A DNA stretch of 64,000 bases from Vibrio renipiscarius (GCF_000827885.1 NZ_JTKH01000023.1:62001-126000), one strand, 5' to 3'. Counted from the first letter of the stretch, positions 37,549-47,667 are shown. Notes: generated from the letters alone by a model not told the origin. A program made the numbers and translations.

Positions 37549-38829
37549 TTACTCGCTCGCTTGCTGCTCAATTGGGGTCACTTTCACGCTCGCGATGCGA
37601 TTATTTTCGACCGCGACAATTTCAAAGTGCCACTGCTGACAATCGATCACTTCACCTAGCTCTGGTAAGCGACCAATCAACCAAGTGACCCAACCATTCA
37701 GCGTTTGGAAGCCTTCACTTTCACCTTCTAGTTCAGAAAGCTCTAAGCGGTTTTTCAATTCACTGATTGGAATCAAACCATCAACGAACAGTTCGCCATC
37801 AATCTCTTCTGACCAAAGATCGTTCGGGTTATTCGACAATTCGCCAGCAATCGCTTCTAGCACATCATAGTGCGTCACAAGCCCTTGAACATCACCGTAT
37901 TCATCGACAATAAATGCCATCTCGGTGCCCGACTCTTTAAAGTAGCTAAGCAAACGCAAACCCTTCATCGATTCAGGGATATAAACCGGCGCTTTTGATA
38001 GCCCCATGATCACTTGAATGGTGAGATTATTAGCTTGATTAAGCAGCGACTTAGCCGATACCGTGCCCACTATCTTATTCATGTGCCCTTGGCATAGCGG
38101 GAAGACGCTGTGCTTAGTCGAACGAAGTCGCTTAAGGAGCAGTTCAATCGGCTGATCGATATCAATGAAGTCCACATCGCGACGTGGCGTCATCAACGAG
38201 CTGACTAAGCGATCATCAAGCTGCAAAATATTGCGGATCATCTCTTGCTCACCACGTTCAATCACACCTGACTCTGAACCTTCTTTCACCAACGCGTGAA
38301 TGTCGTCTTCCGTCACACTGTCTTCTTGGCTTTTTTGCCCCAATAACTTCAACAGTGTCTCGGTTGACCAAGATAACGCAAAAACAAATGGCGTGGTGAT
38401 TTTTGACACCCAATAGATCGGCAGTGCAACTAAGACTGCAATGGTTTCCGCTTGAGATTGCGCAAAACGTTTCGGTACAAGTTCGCCAACAACAATCGCA
38501 AAGTAAGTAATACCCACTACGACAATCGCCGTTGATAAAATATCGGCCTGAGTGGCGTCTAAGCCCCAAAGCTCAAGCTGTACCGCCAAAGGCACTGATA
38601 ACGTTGCTTCACCCACAATACCGCTGAGCAAACCAATGACCGTTATACCGATCTGGATAGTGGAGAGGAAACGAGTGGGATTTTCTTTCAGTTCTAGTGC
38701 AACTTGAGCGGCACGATGCTTTTCAGCTAAGCGTTTAAGTCGACTATTTTTGGCTGCCACTAATGCGATTTCTGACATCGCAAATAGACCGTTTAAAACA
38801 ATTAACCCTACTAAAAGCAGAATTTTCAT
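37549..38829 (-). CDS. CNNM/CorC-type transporter (hemolysin-family protein)
   Basis: A 426-residue inner-membrane protein with three domains: an N-terminal DUF21 (CNNM) membrane domain (about 1-190, starting MKILLLVGLIVLNGLFAMSE), a CBS-domain pair (about 205-330, containing MTPRRDVDFIDIDQP and VDEYGDVQGLVTHYDVLEAI) and a C-terminal CorC_HlyC domain (about 345-420). It resembles YtfL/YoaE-like proteins; homologues are linked to Mg2+ or Co2+ efflux, but the ion is not known here. Old annotations call such proteins hemolysins without evidence. Single gene. Confidence 0.9.
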   Translation of the reverse strand: MKILLLVGLIVLNGLFAMSEIALVAAKNSRLKRLAEKHRAAQVALELKENPTRFLSTIQIGITVIGLLSGIVGEATLSVPLAVQLELWGLDATQADILSTAIVVVGITYFAIVVGELVPKRFAQSQAETIAVLVALPIYWVSKITTPFVFALSWSTETLLKLLGQKSQEDSVTEDDIHALVKEGSESGVIERGEQEMIRNILQLDDRLVSSLMTPRRDVDFIDIDQPIELLLKRLRSTKHSVFPLCQGHMNKIVGTVSAKSLLNQANNLTIQVIMGLSKAPVYIPESMKGLRLLSYFKESGTEMAFIVDEYGDVQGLVTHYDVLEAIAGELSNNPNDLWSEEIDGELFVDGLIPISELKNRLELSELEGESEGFQTLNGWVTWLIGRLPELGEVIDCQQWHFEIVAVENNRIASVKVTPIEQQASE

Positions 38830-38901
38830 AAATGGTTATTTTTTCCTAATTGATAACGGTAACAAAATGACCGCCGCCAGAGTGTAATACGTGTCGCAGA
38901 T

Positions 38902-38931
38902 AAAAAAAAGCCTACCCAATTGGGTAGGCTC
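38902..38931 (-). terminator. Terminator of the AbgT-type transporter gene
   Basis: AGCCTACCCA-ATTGGGTAGGCT palindromic stem followed by T-run on the minus strand, about 15 bases past the stop codon. Confidence 0.9.
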
Positions 38932-38945
38932 GTAACCATTTGTAT

Positions 38946-40508
38946 TTATTGCATTACGTATTCGTAAGGTGCTTGGATACCTAGAGGAATACCAATCATC
39001 CAGTATGCGATTAGGAAGATAGACCAACCGATTAGCATCGCGATAGAGAATGGCATCATCATTGATGCTAGCGTACCGATACCGGTCGACTTAACGTAAC
39101 GTTGACAGTAAACCACGACAAGTGGGAAGAACACCATCAATGGAGAGATGATATTCGATACTGAGTCGCCTACGCGGTATGCCGCTTGAGATAGCTCAGG
39201 AGAGATACCAACCGCCATTAGCATTGGAACTAGGATTGGACCAATTAGAGCCCACTTCGCTGAAGAAGAGCCGATCAAAAGGTTAACCGACGCTGTCAGT
39301 AGAATCATACCAACGATCGTCGCTTCACCTGATAGGTTCATCGCCTTCAGACCTTCAGCACCGTATAGCGCTAGCATGGTACCGATGTTTGATTGTGCAA
39401 ATACCGATAGGAATTGCGCACAGAAGAATGACATTACAATGTACGCGCCCATGGTAGACATGGTGGTTGCCATTGCTTTGATAACGTCATTGCTAGTTTT
39501 AAACGTACCCGCAACTTTACCGTAAACGTAACCAGGAATGATAAACAGGATAAAGATCAGTGGCACGATTGACTTCATTACAGGAGCGTCAAACGCCGTC
39601 AGCTCACCTAATGGTGAACGTAGTGCTGATGTTTCTGGAATAAGCGCAGCAACAAGCAGTGCGATACCCGCCATCATCGCCCAACCCGCAGCGCGGAATG
39701 CTTTTGATTCGATAGCCGTGAAAGTACCTAGGTCTGGTGCTTTTTCTGCATCTTCATCAACTGGCATATTTGCCAAGCGAGGCTCAATGATCTTCTCAGT
39801 TACATACCAACCGATACAGATAATAATCACAGACGACAAGCCAGTGAAGTAAATGTTCGCTAGTGGGTTAACGATGTATTCTGGATCTAAAACTTGAGCG
39901 GCAGATTGCGTGAAACTTGCCAATAATGGGTCGATACCAGAAGGAATAAAGTTCGCAGAGAAACCACCAGATACACCAGCGAATGCAGCTGCAATACCCG
40001 CAAGAGGGTGACGACCCGCTGCGTGGAAGATGATACCACCAAGAGGGATAACCAATACGTAACCCGCATCCGCTGCCGTGTGCGAAACGATCGCAACCAA
40101 GATCAGCATTGGCGTTAGTAGTTTCGCTGGCGTGAAGTTCAGCATTTTCTTAAGGCCAGTGGTGATAAAGCCAGAAGAGTCAGCAACACCGACACCTAGC
40201 ATCGCAACCAATACGATACCAAGAGGCGCAAAACCTGTGAATGTGGTCACCATGTTCGCAAGGAAGCTCGCAAGCGCTTCGCCAGTTAACAGGTTAGTTA
40301 CTGATAGTGCATCACCGGTACGAGGGTTAACAAGATCAAACGTTACGTTTGACAAAAGAGCTGATAGTACCCAAGTGATAACAAGAGCCCAGAAGAACAA
40401 AATTGCTGGGTCCGGGATTTTATTGCCTGCGCGTTCAATCGCGTTTAAGAAGCGATCCATACCACTCGGCTTAGGTAATGGTGCTTTATTTGCAGCTTGA
40501 TTACTCAT
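38946..40508 (-). CDS. AbgT family transporter
   Basis: A 520-residue inner-membrane transporter with about 11-13 hydrophobic segments. It matches the AbgT family (p-aminobenzoyl-glutamate uptake in E. coli; some family members export sulfonamides). Family stretches include MDRFLNAIERAGNKIPDPAILF (about 17-38), SHTAADAGYVLVIPLGG (about 142-158), GVSGGFSANFIPSGIDPLLA and the SSSAKWALIGPILVPM segment. The substrate is not provable. The 254 bp upstream (40509-40762) hold no supported gene. Neighbours give no functional clue. Confidence 0.9.
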   Translation of the reverse strand: MSNQAANKAPLPKPSGMDRFLNAIERAGNKIPDPAILFFWALVITWVLSALLSNVTFDLVNPRTGDALSVTNLLTGEALASFLANMVTTFTGFAPLGIVLVAMLGVGVADSSGFITTGLKKMLNFTPAKLLTPMLILVAIVSHTAADAGYVLVIPLGGIIFHAAGRHPLAGIAAAFAGVSGGFSANFIPSGIDPLLASFTQSAAQVLDPEYIVNPLANIYFTGLSSVIIICIGWYVTEKIIEPRLANMPVDEDAEKAPDLGTFTAIESKAFRAAGWAMMAGIALLVAALIPETSALRSPLGELTAFDAPVMKSIVPLIFILFIIPGYVYGKVAGTFKTSNDVIKAMATTMSTMGAYIVMSFFCAQFLSVFAQSNIGTMLALYGAEGLKAMNLSGEATIVGMILLTASVNLLIGSSSAKWALIGPILVPMLMAVGISPELSQAAYRVGDSVSNIISPLMVFFPLVVVYCQRYVKSTGIGTLASMMMPFSIAMLIGWSIFLIAYWMIGIPLGIQAPYEYVMQ

Positions 40509-40762
40509 GGTAATTCCATATGTGATGTTGTGATAACTGATGACCTATCGATATATTTATAGCGGTCATTGTTCAGTTGAGCATTTTATTCAATTCACAA
40601 CACAAAAGCACATAGTCCTGAAAAAATTTCCATGTTTGGAGACATATTTTGCAAAATTAGAGCATGAAATAACAACAAACAAACAAAACAACCCTAATGC
40701 AGCAAACAATATTTCAACCTTTTTGAAAAGAAACGCAACTTTTCTGTGCTAGAAGACAAAAA

Positions 40763-41176
40763 CTAATCAAACTCGCTGTACTGAGAAATCATAGTTTTTA
40801 ACACAATGCTTTGCTCATTTTTTTGTCGGTCAAGCCAATAGGCCGTTACATTGATGGTACTTAGCGCATCGGAAAGCGATAGCGTTGATGAACAACTCAA
40901 CTGAATAGGCAATGTGGCTGTATTTTTATTCATTGCATTGCACTCAGAATGAACATCAGAAAAGGTATAACTATGGGTAATCGACGTGCCTCCTCGCTGG
41001 CGAAAATGCTCTAATTGTGACTCCGCTAAATGCAATGCTTGGATGCTCGTCTTAGCATATTCAGCCTTAATCTGAACATCCGTTTGCAGCTTAATCAGCC
41101 CTGTCGCCGCAATGCCGATCATCATAAACACCACCATGACTTCAACTAAGCTAAAACCACGTTGTTTAGAGATCAT
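40763..41176 (-). CDS. Type IV pilus minor pilin, PilV-like
   Basis: A 137-residue prepilin. A short leader MISKQRG is cleaved before FSLVEVMVVFMMIGIAATGL, the class III signal with Phe+1 and Glu+5. The sequence SLVEVMV and the cysteine-containing C-terminal domain are typical of PilV-type minor pilins that prime the pilus. It overlaps the preceding gene by 11 bp and is the last gene of a four-gene minus-strand cluster beside dnaJ. Confidence 0.85.
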   Translation of the reverse strand: MISKQRGFSLVEVMVVFMMIGIAATGLIKLQTDVQIKAEYAKTSIQALHLAESQLEHFRQRGGTSITHSYTFSDVHSECNAMNKNTATLPIQLSCSSTLSLSDALSTINVTAYWLDRQKNEQSIVLKTMISQYSEFD

Positions 41177-42452
41177 TCCAAGATCCTCCCTTCCAAGTCA
41201 CCTTCAATGGATTGTCATGAGGGTTATATTGACTCAGATAATCGAGGTTTAATGAGCCTTTAATCGTCGATAGCCCGCCAGGATAATCGAACGATATCCC
41301 GCCTTTAGGAAAGAATGAACCATTATCAATATAAATAGAGTTCGCTTCGACCAAGCTACTAAGCGCGGTTAAATTGGCGTCTTGGGCAATCGCATCACTC
41401 CAACGATCAGACAGTAAATCCAAATCCTTACCGCTACTGTTTGGATCATCAAAAATGTTCATATTGACCATGTGGTAAAATGAACCATCAAACACGGTGG
41501 ATCCCGAACTCAAAAAGATGCCATTTTCTAGCACTAAACTTTTAGGGATTACGCTCCCCCCACCATCTTGAACCAATAAACTGGGAAAAATAACACAATC
41601 CCCCGTCACCCATACTTTCTTTTTATTTAGTGTCACAAAGGCATTTTGAATCTCACTCGCGCAAGCAATACTCGATGATAAGTTGATCTGGTGATACTCC
41701 GACTTAATATCATTAATATTACTGGCCGTTTTTTCCAGACCAAAATAGTTATAGAACGTGTCTATCTCCGAATCTTGTTGATAGTCAGATAAGAATGCGC
41801 CATTCGGTGCGCTACCCGTCGCGGATATAGTGGCACTGGATGCCAAAGTAGTTTGAGCATCACATCGAGTAAAACCTGGTGGTGTAATCGCGGGATCTTC
41901 TGTAATCAGCTTGCCGTTATTGTGTGTATAAATAACTTTTTCCCTAAACCTCATCGCAATACATTCAAATTTTTGATTGTCTAATTGCCTTGAATTCACA
42001 TCCGGGTTGATCTCGATGTTGTTATCCGAAATGAGCTTAATCGTCGCTTCTGATTGAATCGCGCCTTTTCCAGTACCATCATCAATAGAAATCGATTTTT
42101 CTATTTTAGTGCCATCCGATTCCGAGACTTGTGCTAAAACTGAATAGTCCCCGCCTCCACTGCTTTTCGTGACGACTTGATAGAGTGACAATGGAATAGA
42201 ACAAACATTTTTAAAATAGCTCGCAGAGACAGACTCAGGAAGTTTTGTTATATCCTTATCGTGCACTATTTTTGCGTAGGCACACTCCAGTCCACCTTCT
42301 GCTCGCCAATGCGCTTGTCGAGCGGCGACTTCATTGTTAGCGACCTTTATTTGGTATAACACGCCACGATAAGAGCTCAATGAATAACCCAGTACAATCG
42401 TCAACAGCACAGAGGTAATCGCCAGCGTGACAAATCCTTTTTGCTTCATCAT
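41166..42452 (-). CDS. Pilus assembly protein, PilX-like position, large C-terminal domain
   Basis: A 428-residue protein with a short leader (MMKQKG) before FVTLAITSVLLTIVLGYSLSSYRG, a single N-terminal hydrophobic helix in the style of a PilX-type minor pilin. It lacks the Glu+5 of typical prepilins. After the helix comes a segment AARQAHWRAEGGLECAYAKI that fits PilX proteins. The rest (about 90-428) is a large beta-rich domain with several cysteine pairs. The size is well above usual PilX (about 200 residues) and matches the large protein at the same place in V. cholerae (around VC0861) in kind. Overlaps pilV-like by 11 bp. Confidence 0.75.
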   Translation of the reverse strand: MMKQKGFVTLAITSVLLTIVLGYSLSSYRGVLYQIKVANNEVAARQAHWRAEGGLECAYAKIVHDKDITKLPESVSASYFKNVCSIPLSLYQVVTKSSGGGDYSVLAQVSESDGTKIEKSISIDDGTGKGAIQSEATIKLISDNNIEINPDVNSRQLDNQKFECIAMRFREKVIYTHNNGKLITEDPAITPPGFTRCDAQTTLASSATISATGSAPNGAFLSDYQQDSEIDTFYNYFGLEKTASNINDIKSEYHQINLSSSIACASEIQNAFVTLNKKKVWVTGDCVIFPSLLVQDGGGSVIPKSLVLENGIFLSSGSTVFDGSFYHMVNMNIFDDPNSSGKDLDLLSDRWSDAIAQDANLTALSSLVEANSIYIDNGSFFPKGGISFDYPGGLSTIKGSLNLDYLSQYNPHDNPLKVTWKGGSWNDL

Positions 42453-42454
42453 AG

Positions 42455-43054
42455 TTATAACCAGTTTCTTTGTTTAATTTTCGTCAGCACCGAATGATTG
42501 TACTGACCATCAACAAGCTCAGCTTCCAAATACACATCACTCATCGTACTTATCGCACTGCTGCTCGTAAGCTCTATTGTTGAGACGGCAAAAGAAGTCA
42601 CAGACAACATATTTTGATCAAACAGATTGTTGCAGCCGTTCAAACTATCAAACGACAGAATTGTGCTGGATTTTTTTTCGCAGCTATAAAGCCTATTATT
42701 TTCAGCTTTGTACTTAACGTGTTGGTATTTTCCCGACTTAGGATCATGGTAAACAAACCCCATGCTCGCACCGCTTATCACAACGACGTCGCTTGCACCT
42801 GACAGCGTGATTGACCCACCAGAAATACCGGCATAACCCGCGCGCTGTATATCTGAACGCATCATTTCACTGGTAATCGCTAAGTTTTGTAACACAAACA
42901 GTTCGAGGGAATTTTTGCTCGCGACACGATAGCCGCTGAACAAGATGCTAATAATGAGTGAAATGGCCATGATCCCCAAAACCAAAGAGACCAGCATTTC
43001 AATCAGTAAGGCGCCGCGTTGGAAGCTAGGTGGCTTAACACTCTTTATAGCCAT
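42455..43054 (-). CDS. Type IV pilus minor pilin, PilW-like
   Basis: A 199-residue prepilin. The leader MAIKSVKPPSFQRG is followed by ALLIEMLVSLVLGIMAISLI, which has Glu+5 and the hydrophobic helix. The segment NLAITSEMMRSDIQRAGYAGI (about 66-86) is typical of PilW-type proteins. Overlaps the fimT-like gene by 20 bp and is 2 bases before the PilX-like gene, so the cluster is one transcription unit. Confidence 0.85.
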   Translation of the reverse strand: MAIKSVKPPSFQRGALLIEMLVSLVLGIMAISLIISILFSGYRVASKNSLELFVLQNLAITSEMMRSDIQRAGYAGISGGSITLSGASDVVVISGASMGFVYHDPKSGKYQHVKYKAENNRLYSCEKKSSTILSFDSLNGCNNLFDQNMLSVTSFAVSTIELTSSSAISTMSDVYLEAELVDGQYNHSVLTKIKQRNWL

Positions 43055-43559
43055 AAAGGTCCCCTTCTGCGCCGCACACTTTGATGCGCCCTGGTGGGTT
43101 GGATGTTCTTAATTCGATTTGTTTCGTCGTGTCATTGGTTGGAAAAAGCTTAAATGTCCCTGATTTAGCTCGACCTCGAACGCCATCAAATGAGATTTGA
43201 TCTGACGAATAGGTATGGAAAACCGAAATGCTCGTAAAGGCGTTGCCACTCAATTGGCTTATCGTCGTTCCCGCGCCCGTTACATCAGAATCGGTCAACG
43301 TCATTGACCAGTTCGGGACGCTATGTGAAATACCTTGTGGAAAGGTAATGTGGGCATACAAGTCTTTATTTCTCAATACCGCTTCTGATCGAGCGTATTG
43401 GAAAAAACCGGTTAACTCAGTGGTTAACTGCTCAACTTGTGCGCGCTCCGTTATCGACTTAAATGCAGGCATAGCGGAAATAAAAAGCACCGCTAGAACA
43501 GACAGGGTGATGATCAATTCAAGCAGAGTAAACCCGCGAGCTAATTCCCATTTTCTCAT
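43035..43559 (-). CDS. Type IV pilus minor pilin, FimT/GspH-like
   Basis: A 174-residue prepilin. The leader MRKWELARG precedes FTLLELIITLSVLAVLFISA (Phe+1, Glu+5). The C-terminal GspH/FimT domain is visible from VEQLTTELTGFFQYARSEAVLRNK. A GTG three codons upstream (43568) could also serve as start. It is the first gene of the minus-strand cluster and divergent from pilE. FimT proteins in some species bind DNA during natural uptake; whether this one does is unknown. Confidence 0.85.
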   Translation of the reverse strand: MRKWELARGFTLLELIITLSVLAVLFISAMPAFKSITERAQVEQLTTELTGFFQYARSEAVLRNKDLYAHITFPQGISHSVPNWSMTLTDSDVTGAGTTISQLSGNAFTSISVFHTYSSDQISFDGVRGRAKSGTFKLFPTNDTTKQIELRTSNPPGRIKVCGAEGDLYGYKEC

Positions 43560-43647
43560 GTAAATCACATCTACCCACTAAATCCTCTTGCACCGATGCT
43601 ATCACTTATCAAACAATGGGATGTATGGCGATAAGGAACAACTCGAA

Positions 43648-44079
43648 ATGATTCGAAAATTTACATGTAACAAATCACGATCCCAAATATCAGGTATGAC
43701 GTTGATCGAGTTATTGGTTGTCGTCGGCATTGTAGGCATTTTGATCATGTTTGCTTACCCGAGTTACCAGCAGCACACGTTAAATGCCCATCGAGCAACT
43801 GCTCAAGCAGATTTAGCGAAGCTTCAACTCCAGTTAGAGCACGACTATGATGGCGGTTATGACTTAAGCTCTCTTATTCCTGGCGGGGTGTGTACACTCT
43901 GCGAAAGCGATTCAACACGGTATTCGTTTAAAATTTCAAGTACTGGCTCGCAACCTTACATCATCAGCGCCAATGCACTGTCAACGAAGGGGCAAGATGA
44001 TGACTCGTGCTTAAAGGCCGATAAAACAATGACTCTCGATTCATCAAATACGCTATATCCCTCTGAGTGCTGGGACTAA
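43648..44079 (+). CDS. Type IV pilin, PilE-like
   Basis: A 143-residue prepilin. The leader MIRKFTCNKSRSQISG ends before MTLIELLVVVGIVGILIMFA, with Glu+5. It then has the pilin helix continuation YPSYQQHTLNAHRATAQADL and a C-terminal disulfide-type loop (SCLKADKTM ... ECWD). The ATG at 43648 was chosen because AAGGA lies ten bases before it; an in-frame ATG at 43588 has no such site. It is divergent from the fimT-like gene and convergent with dnaJ. Confidence 0.83.
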   Translation: MIRKFTCNKSRSQISGMTLIELLVVVGIVGILIMFAYPSYQQHTLNAHRATAQADLAKLQLQLEHDYDGGYDLSSLIPGGVCTLCESDSTRYSFKISSTGSQPYIISANALSTKGQDDDSCLKADKTMTLDSSNTLYPSECWD

Positions 44080-44206
44080 TCGCAATTAGGTACAGTGGGC
44101 TGACATTTACGCAAGAAAATCGCTTAGCACAAGAATCCGATTACCGTTAACTCGTTATTCTAATGACACCTCCCTAGCCACTTTCCATCAACATCGTCCA
44201 GATAGC

Positions 44207-44235
44207 AAAAAGCCTGCATAATGCAGGCTTTTTTA
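44207..44235. terminator. Bidirectional terminator of dnaJ and pilE
   Basis: AAAAAGCCTGCAT-AATG-CAGGCTTTTTT arms with runs on both sides, 22 bases past the dnaJ stop codon. Confidence 0.88.
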
Positions 44236-44257
44236 ATCATCTTCTCAATCGCTATAA

Positions 44258-45403
44258 CTAGCTAGTGAGATCATCGAAGAATTTCTTCACACCGTTGAAG
44301 AAACCTTCCGATTTAGGCTTATGCTTAGTTGCAGCATCGCCACCACAAGACTCTTCAAACTCTTTAAGCAGTTCTTTTTGACGTGAGCTCAGGTTCACTG
44401 GGGTTTCAACAACCAGTTTAACGATCAAATCGCCAATACCGCCGCCACGAACTCCTTTCACACCCTTACCACGCATGCGGAACATACGGCCAGTTTGAGT
44501 CTCAGAAGGCACTTTCAGGCTTACACGGCCATCTAGCGTTGGGACTTCAACTTCACCACCTAGCGCTGCCATTGCAAAGCTCACCGGTACTTCACAATAA
44601 AGATTGTTGCCTTCACGTTCAAAAATGTGGTGCTCTTTAACATGAACTTGTACATACAAGTCACCTGCTGGCGCGCCCATTTCTCCCGCTTCACCTTCAC
44701 CAGTCAAACGAATACGATCGCCCGTATCAACACCGGCAGGGATCTTCACGTTTAAGGTTTTAGTTTTTTCTTTGCGGCCTTGACCATGACATACATTACA
44801 TGGATCTTTAATGATCTTACCTTGACCATGACAGGTAGGACAGGTTTGCTGAACAGCGAAGAAACCTTGACGCATTTGTACCTGACCGTGGCCATGACAC
44901 GTACCACAAGTATCCGCTGAAGTGCCTTTCTTAGCACCGCTGCCATCACAGCTATCACAATGAACCAGTGTTGGAATTTCGATTTCTTTCGATACACCAC
45001 GAACCGCTTCTTCTAAAGACAATTCCATGTTGTAGCGTAAATCTGAACCACGCTGCGCACGTGAGTGACCGCCGCCACGACGACCGCCACCAAAAATGTC
45101 ACCAAATACATCACCGAAGATGTCGCCGAAATCAGCACCGCCGCCACCAAAACCACCGCCGTAGCCGCCGCCACCTTGTTCAAATGCTGCGTGACCATAT
45201 TGATCATACGCCGCTTTCTTTTGAGAATCGGTTAGGATTTCGTACGCTTCTTTTACTTCTTTAAACTTGTCTGATGCAGTTTCATCACCCTGATTACGGT
45301 CTGGGTGGAATTTCATCGCTAAGCGCTTGTACGCTTTCTTAATTTCGCGCTCTTCTGCATCACGGCTTACGCCTAATACTTCGTAAAAATCACGTTTTGA
45401 CAT
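44258..45403 (-). CDS. dnaJ: Chaperone DnaJ (Hsp40)
   Basis: Co-chaperone that delivers substrates to DnaK and stimulates its ATPase. 381 residues. The J domain includes the HPD motif in [11 protein letters not shown] (about 32-42). It is followed by a Gly/Phe-rich region ([17 protein letters not shown]), four CxxCxGxG zinc repeats (from CDSCDGSG to CNVCHGQG, about 149-210) and the C-terminal substrate-binding part. It lies downstream of dnaK on the same strand, but with an unusual 305 bp gap. Confidence 0.97.
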   Translation of the reverse strand: MSKRDFYEVLGVSRDAEEREIKKAYKRLAMKFHPDRNQGDETASDKFKEVKEAYEILTDSQKKAAYDQYGHAAFEQGGGGYGGGFGGGGADFGDIFGDVFGDIFGGGRRGGGHSRAQRGSDLRYNMELSLEEAVRGVSKEIEIPTLVHCDSCDGSGAKKGTSADTCGTCHGHGQVQMRQGFFAVQQTCPTCHGQGKIIKDPCNVCHGQGRKEKTKTLNVKIPAGVDTGDRIRLTGEGEAGEMGAPAGDLYVQVHVKEHHIFEREGNNLYCEVPVSFAMAALGGEVEVPTLDGRVSLKVPSETQTGRMFRMRGKGVKGVRGGGIGDLIVKLVVETPVNLSSRQKELLKEFEESCGGDAATKHKPKSEGFFNGVKKFFDDLTS

Positions 45404-45559
45404 GCTTTCGTCACCAATTCATTGCTGCAAACAACTCTAAAAATAGAGCCGCTTAATGTTTTATATCATTCTAGCTAAAAGCTTTTTCATCAAACTCATT
45501 ACTTAAAGTCGTTAACCCAAAGTATTTAGCTAGAAAGACAAACTCTAATTACAAACATA

Positions 45560-45587
45560 CGGGCGTGAGAGTTGCCTCTGACGCCCG
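45560..45587. repeat. GC-rich hairpin in the dnaK-dnaJ gap
   Basis: On the minus strand, CGGGCGT-C-AGAG, loop GCAA, CTCT-C-ACGCCCG: 11 base pairs with one C-C mismatch and a GNRA-type tetraloop. No T-run follows. Confidence 0.75.
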
Positions 45588-45617
45588 CATTTGAATTCCA
45601 ATAAGGATTTTCTAGGA

Positions 45618-45698
45618 TAGGTAGCTTTGAACTCTAGAAGGAGACGCACCGCTCACGAGAGTCAGTGAGCGCCTCCGACAACGAAATCTCGCTACCTA
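45618..45698. repeat. Nested 81 bp imperfect palindrome just past dnaK
   Basis: Three pairs of arms share one centre: TAGGTAGC (45618-45625) with GCTACCTA (45691-45698), GGAG (45640-45643) with CTCC (45673-45676), and CGCTCAC (45650-45656) with GTGAGCG (45665-45671). It ends 10 bases past the dnaK stop codon. Confidence 0.8.
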
Positions 45699-45708
45699 GC
45701 GACGAAAA

Positions 45709-47622
45709 TTACTTCTTATCGTCTTTCACTTCTTCAAACTCAGCATCAACAACATCATCTTCTTGAGATTGCTGTTGTTGGCCTGCGTCAGCACCTTGTT
45801 GTGCTTGAGCTTGCTGTTGAGCGATTTCCATTAGCTTTTGAGCCGCAGCTGCTAGCGCTTGAACTTTCGCATCGATTGCTTCTTTGTCGTCGCCTTTACG
45901 TGCAACTTCAAGTTCTGCGATTGCTGCTTCAATCTTCTCTTTCTCGTCTGCAGGAAGCGCTTCACCCGCTTCTTCAATTTGCTTACGAGTACCGTGAATC
46001 ATTTGGTCAGCTTGGTTACGTGCAGTCGCTAGCTCTTCGAACTTTTTGTCCGCTTCTTTGTTCGCTTCTGCTTCTTGAACCATTTTCTCGATGTCTTCAT
46101 CGCTTAGACCGCCAGAAGCTTGGATCGTGATCTTCGTTTCTTTACCAGTCGTTTTGTCTTTCGCAGATACGTTTAGGATACCATCCGCATCAAGGTCGAA
46201 AGTTACTTCGATTTGTGGCATGCCACGTGGCGCAGCTTGAATGCCTTCTAGGTTAAATTGACCTAGAGATTTGTTCATGCTTGCTTGCTTACGCTCACCT
46301 TGGATTACGTGAATCGTTACTGCGCTTTGGTTGTCTTCAGCTGTAGAGAAAACTTGGTTTGCTTTTGTTGGGATAGTCGTGTTTTTCTCAACAAGCTTAG
46401 TCATTACGCCGCCCATTGTCTCGATACCTAGAGACAGTGGAGTAACGTCTAGTAGCAATACGTCTTTCACTTCACCCGCTAGTACACCACCTTGAACTGC
46501 AGCACCCATTGCTACTGCTTCATCAGGGTTTACATCGCGACGTGCTTCTTTACCGAAGAACTCAGCCACTTTTGCTTGAACCATAGGCATACGAGTCTGA
46601 CCACCCACTAGGATTACGTCAGTGATATCGTTTACTGATAGGTCAGCATCTGCTAGAGCAACTTTTAACGGCTCTAGAGAACGTTGTACTAGGTCTTCAA
46701 CTAGAGATTCTAGTTTCGCACGAGTCACTTTTACGTTCATGTGCTTAGGACCAGTCGCATCTGCAGTTACGTAAGGTAGATTCACGTCAGTTTGAGTAGT
46801 AGAAGAAAGCTCGATTTTCGCTTTTTCTGCTGCTTCTTTAACACGCTGCATCGCTAGAGGATCAGTCTTAAGATTGATGCCTTGCTCTTTTTGGAATTCG
46901 TCAACTAGGTAGTTGATCATGCGAGTATCGAAATCTTCGCCACCTAGGTGAGTGTCACCGTTGGTTGCTAGAACTTCGAATGTTTTCTCGCCTTCAACTT
47001 CATCGATTTCGATGATAGAGATATCGAATGTACCACCACCAAGGTCGTATACTGCGATAGTGCGATCGCCGCCTTTTTTATCAAGACCGTATGCAAGTGC
47101 TGCTGCCGTTGGTTCGTTGATGATACGTTTAACTTCTAGACCTGCGATACGGCCAGCATCTTTTGTTGCTTGACGCTGTGCATCGTTAAAGTATGCAGGA
47201 ACTGTGATAACAGCTGCCGTTACTTCTTCACCTAGGAAATCTTCTGCTGTTTTCTTCATCTTTTTCAAGATTTCAGCTGAAACTTGAGGAGCAGCCATTT
47301 TTTGGCCTTGCGCTTCTACCCAAGCATCACCGTTATCAGCTTTTACAATTTTGTAAGGCATGATTTCGATATCACGCTGAACTTCTTGGTCTTCAAAACG
47401 ACGACCGATCAAACGCTTGATTGCAAATAGCGTGTTAGTTGGGTTTGTAACTGCTTGACGTTTAGCAGGTTGACCTACTAGTGTTTCACCGTCTGTGTAT
47501 GCAACAACCGATGCGGTTGTACGCTCGCCTTCCGCGTTTTCAATTACACGTGGTTTGTCGCCGTCTAAAACTGCAACACAAGAGTTAGTAGTACCTAAAT
47601 CAATACCAATGATTCTACCCAT
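45709..47622 (-). CDS. dnaK: Chaperone DnaK (Hsp70)
   Basis: ATP-driven chaperone. 637 residues (E. coli 638). It begins [18 protein letters not shown], the phosphate-1 loop, with [19 protein letters not shown] [14 protein letters not shown] (about 193-206) and [13 protein letters not shown] (about 340-352). A substrate-binding domain and helical lid follow, ending in the family tail [13 protein letters not shown] sigma-32 promoter lies about 45 bases upstream. It is upstream of dnaJ and downstream of grpE, but grpE has its own promoter and terminator. Confidence 0.98.
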   Translation of the reverse strand: MGRIIGIDLGTTNSCVAVLDGDKPRVIENAEGERTTASVVAYTDGETLVGQPAKRQAVTNPTNTLFAIKRLIGRRFEDQEVQRDIEIMPYKIVKADNGDAWVEAQGQKMAAPQVSAEILKKMKKTAEDFLGEEVTAAVITVPAYFNDAQRQATKDAGRIAGLEVKRIINEPTAAALAYGLDKKGGDRTIAVYDLGGGTFDISIIEIDEVEGEKTFEVLATNGDTHLGGEDFDTRMINYLVDEFQKEQGINLKTDPLAMQRVKEAAEKAKIELSSTTQTDVNLPYVTADATGPKHMNVKVTRAKLESLVEDLVQRSLEPLKVALADADLSVNDITDVILVGGQTRMPMVQAKVAEFFGKEARRDVNPDEAVAMGAAVQGGVLAGEVKDVLLLDVTPLSLGIETMGGVMTKLVEKNTTIPTKANQVFSTAEDNQSAVTIHVIQGERKQASMNKSLGQFNLEGIQAAPRGMPQIEVTFDLDADGILNVSAKDKTTGKETKITIQASGGLSDEDIEKMVQEAEANKEADKKFEELATARNQADQMIHGTRKQIEEAGEALPADEKEKIEAAIAELEVARKGDDKEAIDAKVQALAAAAQKLMEIAQQQAQAQQGADAGQQQQSQEDDVVDAEFEEVKDDKK

Positions 47623-47667
47623 CAGGCTATCTCCGAATAAATTCTATTTTATTTTGCTCTATCCCAT

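Larger units (their letters stand above)
45404..45708 (-). other. Long dnaK-dnaJ intergenic region
   Basis: A 305 bp gap where E. coli has about 90 bp. No gene is seen. It contains two strong inverted-repeat structures (45560-45587 and 45618-45698), listed separately. They could act as an mRNA processing or stability site, a partial terminator that lowers dnaJ output relative to dnaK, or an inserted repeat element. Confidence 0.6.

Noticed and set aside
37549..38829. A hemolysin or virulence gene
   Set aside because: The hemolysin name is historical; the DUF21-CBS-CorC layout indicates a membrane transporter-type protein.
40540..40752. 70-codon plus-strand frame between the AbgT gene and the pilV-like gene
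   Set aside because: AT-rich, no ribosome site, Asn/Lys-rich composition typical of non-coding AT-rich DNA.
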